NCBI GenBank assembly: GCA_013817135.1
Contig: JACDDF010000082.1
Location: 1-7,832 of the forward strand
Direction of reading: 5' to 3'
Source: Nitrospirales bacterium
GTDB taxonomy: Bacteria > Nitrospirota > Nitrospiria > Nitrospirales > UBA8639
Length of the DNA: 7,832 nucleotides
Every line of letters starts with the position of its first letter. Position 1 is the stretch's first letter. Below, in pieces: positions 6,239 through 7,832 of this stretch. Below the pieces are notes generated by a model. It did not search any database, was not told the DNA's origin, and saw only the letters and a list, made by a program, of their open reading frames with translations. A program made the translations under genes and the position numbers.

Positions 6239-7832
6239 ATGGATCTTTATCGAAGAACGCTTTTTAAAATTCTTGGATTAACGGCCGCAGGTTCTGCGCT
6301 CCCAGGGTGTGAGCGGGAAGTGCATAACCTTGTGCCCTACCTGTTACCGGACGAAAACATTATTCCAGGGGTGGCTAATTATTATGCTAGCACTTGTCAG
6401 GGGTGCGAAGCGGGTTGCGGCATCATGGTGCGTGTCATGGAAGGGCGGGCTAAAAAAATCGAGGGAAATCCTCGTCATCCATTGAATGAGGGCAAGCTGT
6501 GCGCTCGGGGACAAGCCGGACTTCAAAGTCTCTATAATCCTGATCGGCTTCAAGGTCCTCTGAAGCGTGAAGGCCCAAGAGGGGCCGGTCAATTCCGTTC
6601 GATTACGTGGGAAGAAGGAATCGCGGAATGGGTAGACCAGTTGCACAGCCAGCCAGGAATGTCCGCCATGATCACCCGCCCGCTGACCGGGACTTTGGCC
6701 AGCCTTCTAACGACAGTCATGGATTCCCTTTCAGGTCGCCTCATCCAGTATGAATCGCCAGGTGAACACGCCGTGAAAACCGCCAATCATATGAGTTTTG
6801 GAACCCATGTCCTCCCGCATTATGACCTGGCCCATGCGGATTATCTGTTGTCGTTTGGCACTCCGTTCCTTGAGCATTGGCTCTCACCGGTTTCGTTTGG
6901 TGTGGCCTATGGAAAATTCCGTCAAGGCCGTCCCATGGTTCGAGGCCGGTTTATCCAGGTTGAGCCGCGATTGTCCCTGACGGCAGCCAATGCGGATCGA
7001 TGGATTCCCCTTCGACCGGGAACAGAGGGTTTATTGGCATTGGGCATCGGGCAGGCGTTAATAAGAGAAGGACTCACACGTCTCCCCTCATCCCAATTGC
7101 CTGCCTTTCAACCCACATTTTCTTCAATTTCATTGGAAACCATTTCTGCAACGACGGAAGTCTCACAGGAAGTGATCACACAACTTGCCCATGAGTTGTC
7201 CGTAGCGAACGCTCCCCTGTTTTTGGGTGGGGGTCCGGCGGCGGCCCAGACCAACGGCACCGACACATTGGTCATCATTAATGCCCTCAATGTCCTGATG
7301 GGCGCCATCAACCGGCGCGGCGGGCTTCAGTGGATGGAGCCAAAGGTTCCCACGGTGGAAATTATTCATCCTGACCTATCCGGTGAGAACGAACTGATGG
7401 CCTTGGCGCAGGAATTTGAAGAAGGCTCCCGCACCATGCTTCATCTCTATTTGGCGAATCCTCTGTACACTCTTCCGCCATCGTTGAAGTTTGATCGGGT
7501 ATTTGAACAGGCCAAGTTCATCGTGAGCTTCAGTCCATTTCTCGATGACTCTACCGTAATGGCTGATTTGATCCTGCCTGATCATGATCCGTTGGAATCC
7601 TGGGGAGATCATGTTCAGCAGGATATCGTTCCGGTGACGGCTTGGAGTCTCTCTCAACCTGTGGTCAATCCCCTCTATGACACCCGCGCTATCGGTGATG
7701 TGTGGTTGGAAGCCGCGCATCGATTAGGTGGATCCCTCAGCAAAGAGGTTCCCTGGACCACGTTTCCCGAGATGCTGCAATCAAGATGGGAAGGTATTTT
7801 AAGCCAAGAGAATTCCCCTCATGCGTTTGAAA
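6239..7832 (+). CDS. actB: Molybdopterin-oxidoreductase-family subunit, ActB-like, cut by the window edge
   Basis: The first 531 codons of a protein that continues past the window; no stop occurs. It opens with a twin-arginine signal (YRRTLFKILG, residues 4-13) followed by a lipobox-like LPGC ending at C24, so Tat export and lipid anchoring in the periplasm are likely. C53, C56, C60 and C88 form CX2CX3CX27C, the N-terminal [4Fe-4S] motif of the molybdopterin family, followed by CARGQAGLQSLYNPDRL (88-104). The middle part has blocks I associate with ActB: HYDLAHADYLLSFG, then EHWLSPVSF, then SLTAANADRWIPLRP (roughly residues 196-260). No Cys occurs after C88 in the visible part, so a cysteine molybdenum ligand is absent. 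ActB is usually about 1000 residues, with a C-terminal multi-cluster ferredoxin domain that would lie beyond the edge. GGGGGA five bases before ATG sets the start, 12 bases after the pentaheme gene. QrcB is the main alternative. Confidence 0.8.
   Translation, partial: MDLYRRTLFKILGLTAAGSALPGCEREVHNLVPYLLPDENIIPGVANYYASTCQGCEAGCGIMVRVMEGRAKKIEGNPRHPLNEGKLCARGQAGLQSLYNPDRLQGPLKREGPRGAGQFRSITWEEGIAEWVDQLHSQPGMSAMITRPLTGTLASLLTTVMDSLSGRLIQYESPGEHAVKTANHMSFGTHVLPHYDLAHADYLLSFGTPFLEHWLSPVSFGVAYGKFRQGRPMVRGRFIQVEPRLSLTAANADRWIPLRPGTEGLLALGIGQALIREGLTRLPSSQLPAFQPTFSSISLETISATTEVSQEVITQLAHELSVANAPLFLGGGPAAAQTNGTDTLVIINALNVLMGAINRRGGLQWMEPKVPTVEIIHPDLSGENELMALAQEFEEGSRTMLHLYLANPLYTLPPSLKFDRVFEQAKFIVSFSPFLDDSTVMADLILPDHDPLESWGDHVQQDIVPVTAWSLSQPVVNPLYDTRAIGDVWLEAAHRLGGSLSKEVPWTTFPEMLQSRWEGILSQENSPHAFE

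Noticed and set aside
1..7832. CRISPR arrays, tRNA or rRNA genes, insertion sequences, toxin-antitoxin or defence genes
   Set aside because: No regularly spaced repeats, cloverleaf-like stretches, transposase motifs or paired small genes of that kind were seen on either strand.

Overview
This window reads as chromosomal DNA of a respiring Gram-negative bacterium with roughly balanced GC content. It holds two electron-transport loci and a short regulatory pair. A canonical bd-type oxidase beside an alternative-complex-III-like operon, plus the overall protein character, would fit Nitrospirota (Nitrospira-like). That assignment is impression from protein style, not a database result.

Layout. 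Positions 1-560 (minus strand) hold a decayed cyclase-family (kynurenine-formamidase-like) gene with three single-base frameshifts and mutated metal ligands; it runs off the left edge. Positions 561-874 are a gene-poor gap with a well-formed plus-strand intrinsic terminator. A plus-strand group follows: an NADPH-dependent FMN-reductase-like flavoprotein (875-1480), then cydA (1578-2927) and cydB (2914-3915), which overlap by 14 bases. Converging on them from the minus strand are a receiver-domain-only protein (4890-4459) and a small coiled-coil protein of unknown function (4394-4005). A divergent intergenic region (4891-5180) with several inverted repeats leads to an exported PRC-barrel protein (5181-5624). 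Next come a membrane-anchored pentaheme cytochrome c (5708-6226) and the start of a Tat-exported molybdopterin-oxidoreductase-family protein (6239 to the right edge).

How the genes work together. CydAB should oxidise quinol and reduce O2 at the membrane. The last two genes match the first two subunits (ActA, ActB) of alternative complex III, or the related Qrc complex, which exchange electrons between the quinone pool and periplasmic carriers. The window may therefore show two routes off the same quinone pool. The rest of the second operon (iron-sulfur, NrfD-like and further subunits) should lie beyond position 7832.

The most useful second-look items are the ActB-like protein, which keeps an N-terminal [4Fe-4S] motif but has no later cysteine in the visible part; the frameshifted cyclase; and the unusual receiver/coiled-coil pair.
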